From Psychrobacter sp. NG254 (GTDB taxonomy: Bacteria > Pseudomonadota > Gammaproteobacteria > Pseudomonadales > Moraxellaceae), in the NCBI RefSeq assembly GCF_015277735.1, contig NZ_JADHDA010000005.1:310001-374000 (forward strand): DNA of 64,000 bases, in the 5' to 3' direction. The notes under the pieces are model-generated. The model did no database searches. It was not told where the DNA came from and saw only the letters and a list, made by a program, of their open reading frames with translations. The stretch's first letter is position 1, and the number at the start of each line of letters is the position of its first letter. Below are positions 38,212 to 46,192 of the stretch, piece by piece. The translations under genes were made by a program, and so were the position numbers.

Positions 38212-39615
38212 ATGTCGACACAGAATCAGGCAACTCGTACCGAAAAAGACACCATGGGCAACGTGGAAGTCCCAGCTGACGCTTATTGGGGTGCACAAAC
38301 CCAGCGTAGCCGTGAGAACTTCAAAATCGGTGGCGAGACTTTGCCACGTCCGATGATTGAAGCAATGGCACTGGTCAAAAAAGCTGCTGCGATTACTAAT
38401 GCAAGCCTAGAGCGTATCGACGCTGACAAGCGCGATTTAATCGTGCAAGCCGCTGACGAAATCATCAACGGTGGTCTAACGGATCAGTTCCCATTGGTTG
38501 TATGGCAGACGGGTTCTGGTACGCAGTCAAACATGAACATGAACGAAGTATTGGCCAACCGTGCCAACGAAATCGCTGGTTCTGAGCGCGGTAGCTACAC
38601 GCCCATTCACCCAAATGACCATGTAAACCATGCACAGTCTACCAACGACAGTTTCCCAACAGCGATTCGTGTGGCTGCTGCTCGTCAAATCAATAGCTTA
38701 TTGATCCCTGCAGTAAAAGCACTACGCGACACATTAGCGGCTAAAGCTAAAGAATTCGATAGCATCGTAAAAATCGGTCGTACGCATTTACAAGATGCTA
38801 CTCCATTAACGTTAGGTCAAGAGTTCAGCGGCTATGTTAGCCAACTTGATCACTCATTGGTACGTATTGATAATGCGTTACAAGGTCTATATGAACTGCC
38901 ATTAGGTGGTACTGCGGTTGGTACGGGTCTAAACGCGCATCCTGATTATGCAGTAACCGCTGCTGAGCAATTAGCGACTTTGACTGGCTTGCCATTCGTA
39001 ACCTCACCAAACAAGTTTGAAGCGCTAGCCGCTCGTGATGCAGAAGTATTTGCATCAGGCGCACTAAAGACCCTAGCAGCCAGCTTAAACAAAATCGCTA
39101 ACGATGTACGTTGGTTGGCATCAGGTCCTCGTTGTGGTCTAGGCGAATTGACGATTCCTGAAAATGAGCCAGGCTCTTCTATCATGCCGGGTAAAGTAAA
39201 CCCAACTCAGTCAGAAGCATTGACGATGGTTGTCGCTCAAGTCATGGGTAACGATGTGACGATCAGCATGGCTGGCGCATCAGGTAACTTTGAGCTAAAC
39301 GTGTATAAGCCAGTTATCGCGTTTAACTTATTGCAATCTATCAAACTATTGGGTGATGGCTGCAACAGCTTCAATGAAAACTGTGCCGTTGGTATTGAGC
39401 CAGTAAAAGATAAAATTGATGACTTCTTGCACAACTCATTGATGCTAGTGACTGCATTGAACCGTCATGTTGGTTATGAGAATGCTGCGAAAATCGCTAA
39501 AACTGCTTATAAAGAAAACAAAACATTGAAGCAAGTGGCGGTTGAGCTAGAGCTGCTAACTGAAGCGCAGTTTGATGAGTGGGTAATTCCTGCTGATATG
39601 GTGAATCCTAAGTAA
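38212..39615 (+). CDS. fumC: Fumarate hydratase class II
   Basis: A 467-residue iron-independent fumarase that interconverts fumarate and malate in the TCA cycle. Signatures are [33 protein letters not shown], and [16 protein letters not shown] with the catalytic Ser. AAGAGGG lies before ATG 38212. Codons are strongly biased (GGT, CGT), as in a highly expressed gene. A decayed second copy of the 3' end is found after the next gene, at 40323. Confidence 0.97.
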   Translation: MSTQNQATRTEKDTMGNVEVPADAYWGAQTQRSRENFKIGGETLPRPMIEAMALVKKAAAITNASLERIDADKRDLIVQAADEIINGGLTDQFPLVVWQTGSGTQSNMNMNEVLANRANEIAGSERGSYTPIHPNDHVNHAQSTNDSFPTAIRVAAARQINSLLIPAVKALRDTLAAKAKEFDSIVKIGRTHLQDATPLTLGQEFSGYVSQLDHSLVRIDNALQGLYELPLGGTAVGTGLNAHPDYAVTAAEQLATLTGLPFVTSPNKFEALAARDAEVFASGALKTLAASLNKIANDVRWLASGPRCGLGELTIPENEPGSSIMPGKVNPTQSEALTMVVAQVMGNDVTISMAGASGNFELNVYKPVIAFNLLQSIKLLGDGCNSFNENCAVGIEPVKDKIDDFLHNSLMLVTALNRHVGYENAAKIAKTAYKENKTLKQVAVELELLTEAQFDEWVIPADMVNPK

Positions 39616-39759
39616 GCAGTAGACCAAATGATGATGTGCTAAGGTGTCAGACTTGCTTAATGTACGACAAGTACAATTTGTATTGCTAGTAGCATCATCA
39701 TATTTGTTCCACTGAGAATTTAGAAATAAAAAAAACAATAACCTAACTCGGAGTAAACA
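39616..39759. other. fumC-peroxiredoxin spacer with inverted repeats
   Basis: ATGATGATG-GCTA near 39630 is complementary to TAGCATCATCAT near 39695. Inside, GTAC-GACAA-GTAC forms a smaller stem. The structure could act as a weak terminator for fumC, although a U run is missing. The peroxiredoxin ribosome site CGGAG is at the right edge. Confidence 0.4.
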
Positions 39760-40287
39760 ATGATTACCCATGTACCTGATATGACTTTTAAAACTCGTGT
39801 TCGTGATGATTCTATTGGAGGAGACAACCCGTTCACATGGTATGATTTAACCACAGATGAGTTATTTGCTAATAAGAAAGTGGTCGTGTTTTCTCTACCA
39901 GGTGCCTTTACGCCAACTTGTTCGACCAGCCATCTCCCTCGTTATGAAGCGCTTTATAATGAGTTTAAGGCATTAGGTATAGATGAAATAGTTTGTATTT
40001 CTGTCAATGATGCGTTCGTCATGTACCAATGGGGTCTAAAGCAAAACCGTGAAAACGTTTTCTTACTTCCTGATGGTAATGGTGAGTTCACTCGTAAAAT
40101 GGGCATGCTGGTTGATAAGAGTAATGTTGGCTTTGGTATGCGCTCATGGCGTTATTCGATGGTTGTTGACAATAAAGAAGTTACAAAAGTGTTTAAGGAA
40201 GCTGATTTTGGCGACAACTGTCCAATAGACCCATTTGAAGTATCAGATGCAGACACTATGTTAGCGTATTTAAAAAGTAATGCTTAG
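39760..40287 (+). CDS. Peroxiredoxin, Prx5 type
   Basis: A 175-residue thiol peroxidase. The peroxidatic cysteine is in PGAFTPTCSTSHLP (about residues 47-60), the Prx5 hallmark. VCISVNDAFVMYQWG and RSWRYSMVVDNKEV are also conserved. A later Cys in DNCPIDPFEVSDADTML is a candidate partner. CGGAG precedes ATG 39760. Such enzymes reduce peroxides with glutathione/glutaredoxin or thioredoxin. It lies between fumC and a fumC remnant, so the locus has been rearranged. Confidence 0.93.
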   Translation: MITHVPDMTFKTRVRDDSIGGDNPFTWYDLTTDELFANKKVVVFSLPGAFTPTCSTSHLPRYEALYNEFKALGIDEIVCISVNDAFVMYQWGLKQNRENVFLLPDGNGEFTRKMGMLVDKSNVGFGMRSWRYSMVVDNKEVTKVFKEADFGDNCPIDPFEVSDADTMLAYLKSNA

Positions 40288-40322
40288 ATTCGATTGAGCT
40301 TATTGAGTATGCTTGATTTTTA

Positions 40323-40431
40323 GAGCTAAACGTCTATAATCCAGTTATCGCGTTTAACCTATTGCAAGCTATTAACTGAAGCGCAGTTTGATGAGTGGGG
40401 CGTTCCTGCTGATATGGTAAATCCTAAGTGA
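40323..40431 (+). pseudogene. Remnant of a second fumC 3' end
   Basis: The first part, beginning GAGCTAAACGTCTATAATCC, is close to fumC at 39292-39346 and reads [18 protein letters not shown]. The second part reads [18 protein letters not shown] and a stop, matching the fumC C-terminus [18 protein letters not shown]. The roughly 210 bases between them in fumC are missing, and the parts are one frame apart. No start codon or ribosome site remains. Confidence 0.85.
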
Positions 40432-40455
40432 GTTATTAAATACTTCTTAGCACAG

Positions 40456-40490
40456 AAAAAGACCTTGCCAAGTGGTGAGGTCTTTTTTTT
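40456..40490. terminator. Terminator after the fumC remnant
   Basis: AAAAAGACCT pairs with AGGTCTTTTT, with inner CCA/TGG pairing, then a T run. Its left arm AAAAAGACCTTGCCA is identical to that of the terminator at 41304, on the other side of the next gene. Confidence 0.85.
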
Positions 40491-40743
40491 GGTTATAGAC
40501 GTATGAACAGTTCTGTTTTATATGTGTTTTTTTTAATAGGATACATCAAGCAACTGAGATGATATTCTTGACTAACATATTAATATTTATTAACCAAAAA
40601 TATATGTTTTCAGAAATTTATCCCATGCAGGTTTTATGAGTATAGATAGGTTAATGAGTATCTTGCCTATGTGTATACGGTAATGAAGAAATTTTTTACA
40701 AGATATACTAATCATAATTAAATTAATTTATTGAGGATTAAGT

Positions 40744-41211
40744 ATGGATGCATGGATAGGTCTGTTCGGTGTTTTAGTCGGTACCGCTTTGACACTGTTG
40801 TCAAATTTTTTCATAAACGAACGACAGCGTCGACATGAGTTAGTAAGGCTGGAAATTGAAAAGCAAAATGAAAGAAAGCAGTTTTTAAGGGAGAAGTATG
40901 AAGAACTTGTCAGTACTGTATATGAAATTAATAACTTAATTATAGATAAACTTAATACTTATGATGGTAGCCGCCAAAATTTTCTTAGTAACAATTATCA
41001 CCAGATGGGTGTTAAAGTTCAAACCTTAATATGTACTTACTTTCATGGTCTAGATGATGTGATATCAGAATTCGTGTTAATGGCACACGAAGTAAACGAT
41101 GCTATATTAACTAGCAAAATTACTGAAATAGATGAAAAGATAGATAAGCTAGATATAGTTAGGGAAAAGGTTTTGAAAGAGCTTAAAAATTACGCTGAAA
41201 TATACACATAG
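40744..41211 (+). CDS. Hypothetical membrane-anchored coiled-coil protein
   Basis: A 155-residue protein that I do not recognise. Residues 4-24 (WIGLFGVLVGTALTLLSNFF) are one membrane helix. A charged coiled-coil region follows (about 26-55, RQRRHELVRLEIEKQNERKQ), then a helical domain ending in another heptad-rich segment (IDEKIDKLDIVREKVLKELK). The gene and its flanks are AT-richer than the neighbours. AGGA lies before ATG 40744. Two related terminators enclose it, so it looks like an acquired islet. Confidence 0.75.
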   Translation: MDAWIGLFGVLVGTALTLLSNFFINERQRRHELVRLEIEKQNERKQFLREKYEELVSTVYEINNLIIDKLNTYDGSRQNFLSNNYHQMGVKVQTLICTYFHGLDDVISEFVLMAHEVNDAILTSKITEIDEKIDKLDIVREKVLKELKNYAEIYT

Positions 41212-41303
41212 AAAAATATTAGAGTTCATCCAACGCAATAATCTCAAAACTACTAATTTTATCGGTGCGCTAAGCACACTCTACATATAAAATTATTCAA
41301 TAA

Positions 41304-41342
41304 AAAAGACCTTGCCACATTATGTGCCAAGGTCTTTTTCTT
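41304..41342. terminator. Bidirectional terminator after the islet gene
   Basis: AAAAAGACCTTG and CACAT pair with ATGTG and CAAGGTCTTTTT around a very small loop. The mipA gene converges. It shares a 15-base arm with the terminator at 40456. Confidence 0.88.
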
Positions 41343-41361
41343 ATCAAAAATCTAATCTCAC

Positions 41362-42174
41362 TTAAAACTTATAAAGCAAACCAAGCGTCGTCGTTGACTC
41401 AGTACGTGAGTCGACCATTGGGCTATCGTATTGCTCATTTGGTACATAGCTTAGGCTTTGGTTGGCAAACCCTGCCCAGCGCTTATTGAAATCATAGTTG
41501 GCACTGATATTCACATAAGGGTTCAAGCTTGAGTTGGATTTATAAGTGGCAACACCTGTCTCTGCGGACTCTTCTTCACTGACGCCATAATAGTATTCGT
41601 TGTAGTCAGCATCATGATACTCAAAACCAATGCTTGGATAGACGGTGAGCTTGTTTCTGGTGATTCTAGCAAGATACGTCAAGCGAGCTGTATTGCCACC
41701 GCTACGATCGAGCACGTCTGTACCTATCTGAGCGCGAAAGCCACCAATAGGGGTGCGGCGTTGATAGCTCAGACCTGCCTCTGCTGATGCCTTACGCTCA
41801 TCAAGCCCTTGAAGCGCACCATTGGCATCATCAGGATCGAACTCGCTACCAGCAAGCTTGGCATAGGCAGACAACTGATTGACGCCATCATTGATTGCAT
41901 AGACACCGGCTTGAGCACCGCGCAAATAAACTCTATTGTTGTCATAAAATGCACCTGGTAGCACCCGCACTTCAGTGTTGTCTTCGAGATCGTAGGCTGA
42001 GTTGACTGCCATGACATTGACCCCAACGCTGAACTCAGCGTCCTTGTCAGTCGGTAAGTTTTCATTAAAAAGTGCGGCGTTAGACAAGCTAGCGACACTA
42101 AATAGAGCAGTAGCGGTTAACGCACTAAACATAGTACGTGTAGTGGTGTTAGGGAGCGCGGCAAGATTTAACAT
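41362..42174 (-). CDS. MipA/OmpV family outer-membrane protein
   Basis: A 270-residue protein. The signal peptide ends near SLSNA (residue 32). The mature part is built of alternating beta strands and ends in the aromatic LLYKF typical of outer-membrane barrels. VLPGAFYDNNRVYLRGAQAGVYA and the QRRTPIGGFRAQIGTDVLDRSGG region follow the MipA/OmpV pattern. Members interact with the murein hydrolase MltA or act as porin-like proteins. GAGA precedes ATG 42174. It is monocistronic. Confidence 0.85.
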   Translation of the reverse strand: MLNLAALPNTTTRTMFSALTATALFSVASLSNAALFNENLPTDKDAEFSVGVNVMAVNSAYDLEDNTEVRVLPGAFYDNNRVYLRGAQAGVYAINDGVNQLSAYAKLAGSEFDPDDANGALQGLDERKASAEAGLSYQRRTPIGGFRAQIGTDVLDRSGGNTARLTYLARITRNKLTVYPSIGFEYHDADYNEYYYGVSEEESAETGVATYKSNSSLNPYVNISANYDFNKRWAGFANQSLSYVPNEQYDSPMVDSRTESTTTLGLLYKF

Positions 42175-42308
42175 AATTGGGTCTCGTGAGTGAGTATAGA
42201 TAACTGAGTGATGCGATTGGGAAAAACGTGTTCAAAATGGGAAGCAATAAAACGAATCAGTATGCGGTTTTTGGGAGCTATATAGCAATGATAGATAAGT
42301 ATGAGCAT

Positions 42309-43322
42309 TTACTCAATGGCTTTTAGTACTTGTAGGATTTGCTGATGAATATCTTGCCACCACCAGACAAAGCCAATGCTAATGAGTAGCATCGCCATCC
42401 ACGGTAATAGCTGCCAAATAAAGGATGCTTTTTTCAGTGCTTTGGGTTCAATAGCCGTATGATGCATATCTGAGGTATTCACATCATAGTCATCATACGC
42501 AACCTTTTCATCGATTGAATTGGCATCAAGGTGAGGCGACTGGTCATTAGGTTCGGCATCATAATGACCTTGATTATCAAGTTGGTCATTATATTGACTA
42601 TTATAGGATGTGTTGTCTTGAGTATGATACTGATAGCTAGTTTGATAAGGGTTGATATGGCGCTGCTGTTGAATAGCGGCGTTTTGTAGAGCGACTGCCA
42701 ACCGCTGACGGTAACCAATCGCAAAAGCCAAGGCAATCACGAGCCCAGTGATTGCACCGCCGATATGACCCGCGTTATCTATACCCGGTACGGCAAAGCC
42801 ATAGACAAGGTTGATACCCATGATGAATATCAGGCTTTTGAAATTCAGCACCATGCCATTGACCGATATCTTGAATAGTGCCGCGATTAATAATGCTGCG
42901 CCGATACCCATGATGCCGCCTGACGCGCCAGCTGATAGTCCAGGCTGTCCGGTACCTGCGATGATATCCTGCCACGTAATATAGCTGTTGAGTAAGTTAC
43001 CACCGATTGCCGCCAGTAAAAACAACGCTAAGAACTTGGCTGAGCCAAACATCGGCTCGGCAATCTGCCCAAAAAAATACATCGCAAAGCCATTAAACAA
43101 TAAGTGCATCAGTCCAATGTGCAAAAACGCACTGCTGACCAATCGCCATGGCTGTTCCTGCATGGTGTAAGGCAGTGCATTTGCGCCCCAGTTTAGCAGC
43201 GACTCCGTTGAGGGATTATTGGCATCGACGCCTGTCAGTACCTGCATGATAAATAGCCCAATAAAACTGGCTAATAGCAGGGTAGTGACAGGGGCTGTTT
43301 TTAATAATTGTTGAATGGTCAT
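42309..43322 (-). CDS. Rhomboid intramembrane serine protease with Q/N/D-rich tail
   Basis: A 337-residue protein. Six membrane helices occupy about residues 12-205. The catalytic pair is Ser134 in GASGG and His186 in NAGHIGG; the HxxxN-type stretch LHIGLMHLLFNGFAMYFFG is at about 68-85. After the protease core is a long Gln/Tyr/Asn/Asp-rich linker (about 212-300), then one more membrane helix near the C-terminus (about 310-327). That tail is unusual for bacterial rhomboids. It cleaves membrane substrates that are unknown here. Confidence 0.88.
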   Translation of the reverse strand: MTIQQLLKTAPVTTLLLASFIGLFIMQVLTGVDANNPSTESLLNWGANALPYTMQEQPWRLVSSAFLHIGLMHLLFNGFAMYFFGQIAEPMFGSAKFLALFLLAAIGGNLLNSYITWQDIIAGTGQPGLSAGASGGIMGIGAALLIAALFKISVNGMVLNFKSLIFIMGINLVYGFAVPGIDNAGHIGGAITGLVIALAFAIGYRQRLAVALQNAAIQQQRHINPYQTSYQYHTQDNTSYNSQYNDQLDNQGHYDAEPNDQSPHLDANSIDEKVAYDDYDVNTSDMHHTAIEPKALKKASFIWQLLPWMAMLLISIGFVWWWQDIHQQILQVLKAIE

Positions 43323-43375
43323 AAAGGCGAGATATCATTAGAATGTTATCAATACAGTATAAAGGGTATGGTCGA

Positions 43376-43403
43376 ATAATGTCATACATCTGCATGACAT
43401 TAT
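43376..43403. repeat. Perfect 10-bp inverted repeat downstream of lldD
   Basis: ATAATGTCAT and ATGACATTAT are separated by eight bases. It lies about 45 bases after the lldD stop. A tandem GTCTTAACGA repeat is next to it (about 43431-43452). It may terminate lldD transcription weakly or be a protein-binding site. Confidence 0.5.
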
Positions 43404-43447
43404 GAATTAAGGAGTAGTGTTCTTGATAGCTTGTCTTAACGACAGTC

Positions 43448-44647
43448 TTAACGATGAGCCACGTTGAGGTTCTCATAAGTGCCTTTTATCAAGATGTCCT
43501 CTTTGACCTTATTTATATCGGTATGACCACAGAACGCCATAGACAGATCACACTCTTTATAGAGGATCTCAAGCGCACGGCGTACTCCATCTTCACCATA
43601 AGCACCCAGACCGTAAAGAAAAGCACGACCAATCATCGTACCTTTTGCACCTAATGCCATGGCTTTTAGCACATCTTGACCAGAGCGAATGCCACTGTCT
43701 AACCATACCTCGATATCGCTATCCTCAGCATGCACGGCTTGTACAATGTCCGACAGCGCAGAGATTGAGGAGGGTGCGCCATCTAATTGACGACCGCCAT
43801 GATTAGAGACCACCAAGGCATCGGCACCGCTACGGGCAGCCATGATGGCATCTTCAGGATCCATAATACCTTTGACAATGAGCTTACCGCCCCACATGTC
43901 TTTGATACGTGCGACATCATCCCAGCTCAATCGCGGATCAAATTGCTCCTCTGTCCATGAGCTCAATGAGGACAAATCTTTAACGCCTTTGGCATGACCG
44001 ACGATATTACCAAAGCTACGGCGTTTGGTGCCGAGCATGTTCATGCACCATTGTGGCTTGGTCATTAGGTTGATGATATTGGTCAGAGTCGGCTTAGGCG
44101 GTGCAGATAAGCCATTTTTGATGTCCTTATGGCGTTGACCCATGACTTGCAAGTCGGCAGTTAATATCAGTGCCGAGCAATTGGCGTCTTTTGCCCGTTG
44201 AATCAGATTGGTCATATAGTCTTGATCGCGCATCACATACAGCTGAAACCAAAACGGCGCACTAGTATGGGTGGCGACATCTTCGATAGAGCAGATACTC
44301 ATGGTCGAGAGTGAGAAAGGCACGCCAAATTTTTCAGCCGCGCGCGCCGCATGAATCTCGCCATCTGCCCACATCATGCCAGTAAATCCAGTGGGGGCAA
44401 TGGCGACTGGCATCTTGACAGATTCACCAATCATTTGTGTCGCCAGACTGCGATTGTCCATATCGACCAATACCCGCTGTCGCAGCTTGATACGGTCAAA
44501 GTCGGTTTCGTTACTGCGATACGTGGTCTCAGTCCATGAGCCTGAATCGACATAGTCATAAAACATACGCGGCACTTTACGTTCAGCGACACGGCGCAGG
44601 TCTTCAATTTCTGTGATTTTTTTTAAGACAGGTTTTAATGCTTCCAT
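43448..44647 (-). CDS. lldD: L-lactate dehydrogenase (FMN-dependent)
   Basis: A 399-residue membrane-associated flavoenzyme of the alpha-hydroxy-acid oxidase family. It oxidises L-lactate to pyruvate and passes electrons to the respiratory chain. The start RRVAERKVPRMFYDYVDSGSWTE is typical, as is the active-site SNHGGRQLDGAPSS and the FMN phosphate site WLDSGIRSGQDVLKAMALGAKG. No lldP or lldR lies next to it. LldD is more likely than the oxygen-using lactate oxidase, given the length and N-terminus. Confidence 0.92.
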   Translation of the reverse strand: MEALKPVLKKITEIEDLRRVAERKVPRMFYDYVDSGSWTETTYRSNETDFDRIKLRQRVLVDMDNRSLATQMIGESVKMPVAIAPTGFTGMMWADGEIHAARAAEKFGVPFSLSTMSICSIEDVATHTSAPFWFQLYVMRDQDYMTNLIQRAKDANCSALILTADLQVMGQRHKDIKNGLSAPPKPTLTNIINLMTKPQWCMNMLGTKRRSFGNIVGHAKGVKDLSSLSSWTEEQFDPRLSWDDVARIKDMWGGKLIVKGIMDPEDAIMAARSGADALVVSNHGGRQLDGAPSSISALSDIVQAVHAEDSDIEVWLDSGIRSGQDVLKAMALGAKGTMIGRAFLYGLGAYGEDGVRRALEILYKECDLSMAFCGHTDINKVKEDILIKGTYENLNVAHR

Positions 44648-44689
44648 GATTTGTCACCACCTAGTCATTGTAATAGGGCATCTTTATTA

Positions 44690-44796
44690 TATAGTCGAAC
44701 CACTCTTAAAGTGTTAGGGCGTTAGACCCGCTTAGCCTACGACTGTCGTACTTGCGCTCGTCTGCCTTGTACCATTTTTAACATTGATTGACTATA
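44690..44796 (+). repeat. MITE-like element, copy 4 (107 bp)
   Basis: It begins TATAGTCGAA and ends GATTGACTATA. The right-hand block GCGCTCGTCTGCCTTGTA aligns with copies 1 and 3. The length equals copy 1 exactly. It fills most of the 158-base spacer between the glutaredoxin-like gene and lldD. It contains no ORF. Confidence 0.7.
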
Positions 44797-44805
44797 AGGT
44801 TGATA

Positions 44806-45120
44806 TTATTGAGTGAGCAGCTGCTGCAAATCCATCACCGAAAACGGATAGTTTAAGCGCTTAGAGGGTGTCAAAATTACAGGAATGGTCGTGGCGAACG
44901 CCATCATAAGCATCTCATCAAAGTCTGCAATATCGACTTTTTGATAGCTAATCGGTTGTACCGCCTGAAACTGGGTGATTATTTGCTCAGCGATATCACA
45001 TAAATGACAGCCTGACGTGCCCAGTAGCCACCATTGATGGCGGTTTTCAGCAGTGCCAAGGCTGGCATTGGTTGCAATAATCTGTGCCCGTAGTGCATCT
45101 ATATTATTATCATCGTGCAT
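44806..45120 (-). CDS. Glutaredoxin-like protein (DUF836 type)
   Basis: A 104-residue thioredoxin-fold protein. The active-site CHLC is at residues 38-41, in LLGTSGCHLCDIAEQII. The cis-Pro comes in TTIPVILTPSK. It ends at the usual place, after a helix DLQQLLTQ. About 27 extra residues precede the first strand. Such proteins are assumed to be thiol-disulfide reductases; the partner is unknown. Confidence 0.82.
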   Translation of the reverse strand: MHDDNNIDALRAQIIATNASLGTAENRHQWWLLGTSGCHLCDIAEQIITQFQAVQPISYQKVDIADFDEMLMMAFATTIPVILTPSKRLNYPFSVMDLQQLLTQ

Positions 45121-45305
45121 GACTATTCTCTCATCTCAACATTCTCTTATTCCGATATCTACTTAATATCCGTCGCAACGCGCTTGGTGTCAATAGGTAT
45201 TGATTCACCACTGATCGCAGATCTTGCTCTCAACGTACTTTAACGCATTCTGGGCTTATTACATCATAAAGAAGTGGGGTAAATAATGACAGCGATTGTG
45301 AGATT

Positions 45306-45396
45306 AGGTAAGATGACCTGCTGTTGGTGATTACTGATGACGGGCTTAGGGTCACGGATTCACACTTGCCAACAGGTCACCTATTTTACCTTATTA
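45306..45396 (+). promoter_or_regulatory. Structured leader upstream of mtgA
   Basis: AGGTAA, GACCTG and TGTTGG (45306-45327) are complementary in order to CCAACA, CAGGTC and TTACCT (45369-45396), with small bulges. The long stem ends about 26 bases before the mtgA start. It is the only notable structure in the 301-base spacer. It could be a regulatory leader or a terminator of an upstream unit. Confidence 0.35.
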
Positions 45397-45421
45397 CCTT
45401 TTAACCAATCGGATATCGCGC

Positions 45422-46108
45422 ATGACAAGTTTTGGCACATTCATCAAACGACTGTTATTGGCACTTATGTTGTTGGTCGTCGCCTTCCATGTATTGGTCG
45501 TTGGACTGCTATTGATTTGGAAGACTCAGCCGATTAATAACAGCATGTTTATGTTGACCCATCGCCTCACAGGTGGCACGGTCACGCAGACGTGGGCTGA
45601 GTACGATGCTATCGCCAAGTCTGCCAAGCAAGCAGCGATTGTGAGTGAGGATTCGACGTTTAGTCAGCATAATGGCTTTGATTTTAAAGGTATTCAGGCG
45701 GCACAAAAGAAAAATGAGGAATCGGGAAAAAAGTCTGCTGGTGGCTCAACGATTACCCAGCAATTGGCAAAAAACTTGTTTTTGACCTCGCATCGCTCTT
45801 ATGTGCGTAAAGCGGAAGAGGCGGTGATTACCGTGATGATTGAGACGCTGTGGGACAAGCAGCGCATCATGACCGCTTATCTCAATGTGGCCGAGTTTGG
45901 TAATGGTATCTATGGGATCGATGCAGCGGCGCACCACTATTTTGATAAGTCTGCGGCCAATCTGAATCGAGATGAGTCAGCACTACTGATTGCGATGCTG
46001 ACCAATCCCAAGTATTACCAAGACAATCAAGGCGACAAAGCCCTACGTAACAAGCAGCGCATTATCAAAAAACGCATGAAAAACGCGGTATTGCCGCAAG
46101 CGTCTTAG
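45422..46108 (+). CDS. mtgA: Monofunctional peptidoglycan transglycosylase
   Basis: A 228-residue inner-membrane glycosyltransferase of family 51. One membrane helix (about 9-33) anchors it. The catalytic Glu76 is in IVSEDSTFSQHNGFDFKGI, followed by KKSAGGSTITQQLAKNLFL and the second acidic motif in ETLWDKQRIMTAYLNVAEFGNGIYGI. It polymerises lipid II glycan strands without a transpeptidase domain. It ends 84 bases before ppk1. Confidence 0.95.
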   Translation: MTSFGTFIKRLLLALMLLVVAFHVLVVGLLLIWKTQPINNSMFMLTHRLTGGTVTQTWAEYDAIAKSAKQAAIVSEDSTFSQHNGFDFKGIQAAQKKNEESGKKSAGGSTITQQLAKNLFLTSHRSYVRKAEEAVITVMIETLWDKQRIMTAYLNVAEFGNGIYGIDAAAHHYFDKSAANLNRDESALLIAMLTNPKYYQDNQGDKALRNKQRIIKKRMKNAVLPQAS

Positions 46109-46192
46109 GGCGTTTGTGTGGTGCCATACCCGTTTAGACAGATGATGAAATATAAGATGATGGTGTATCGATAACGCAAAAGGAGTAGTGAG

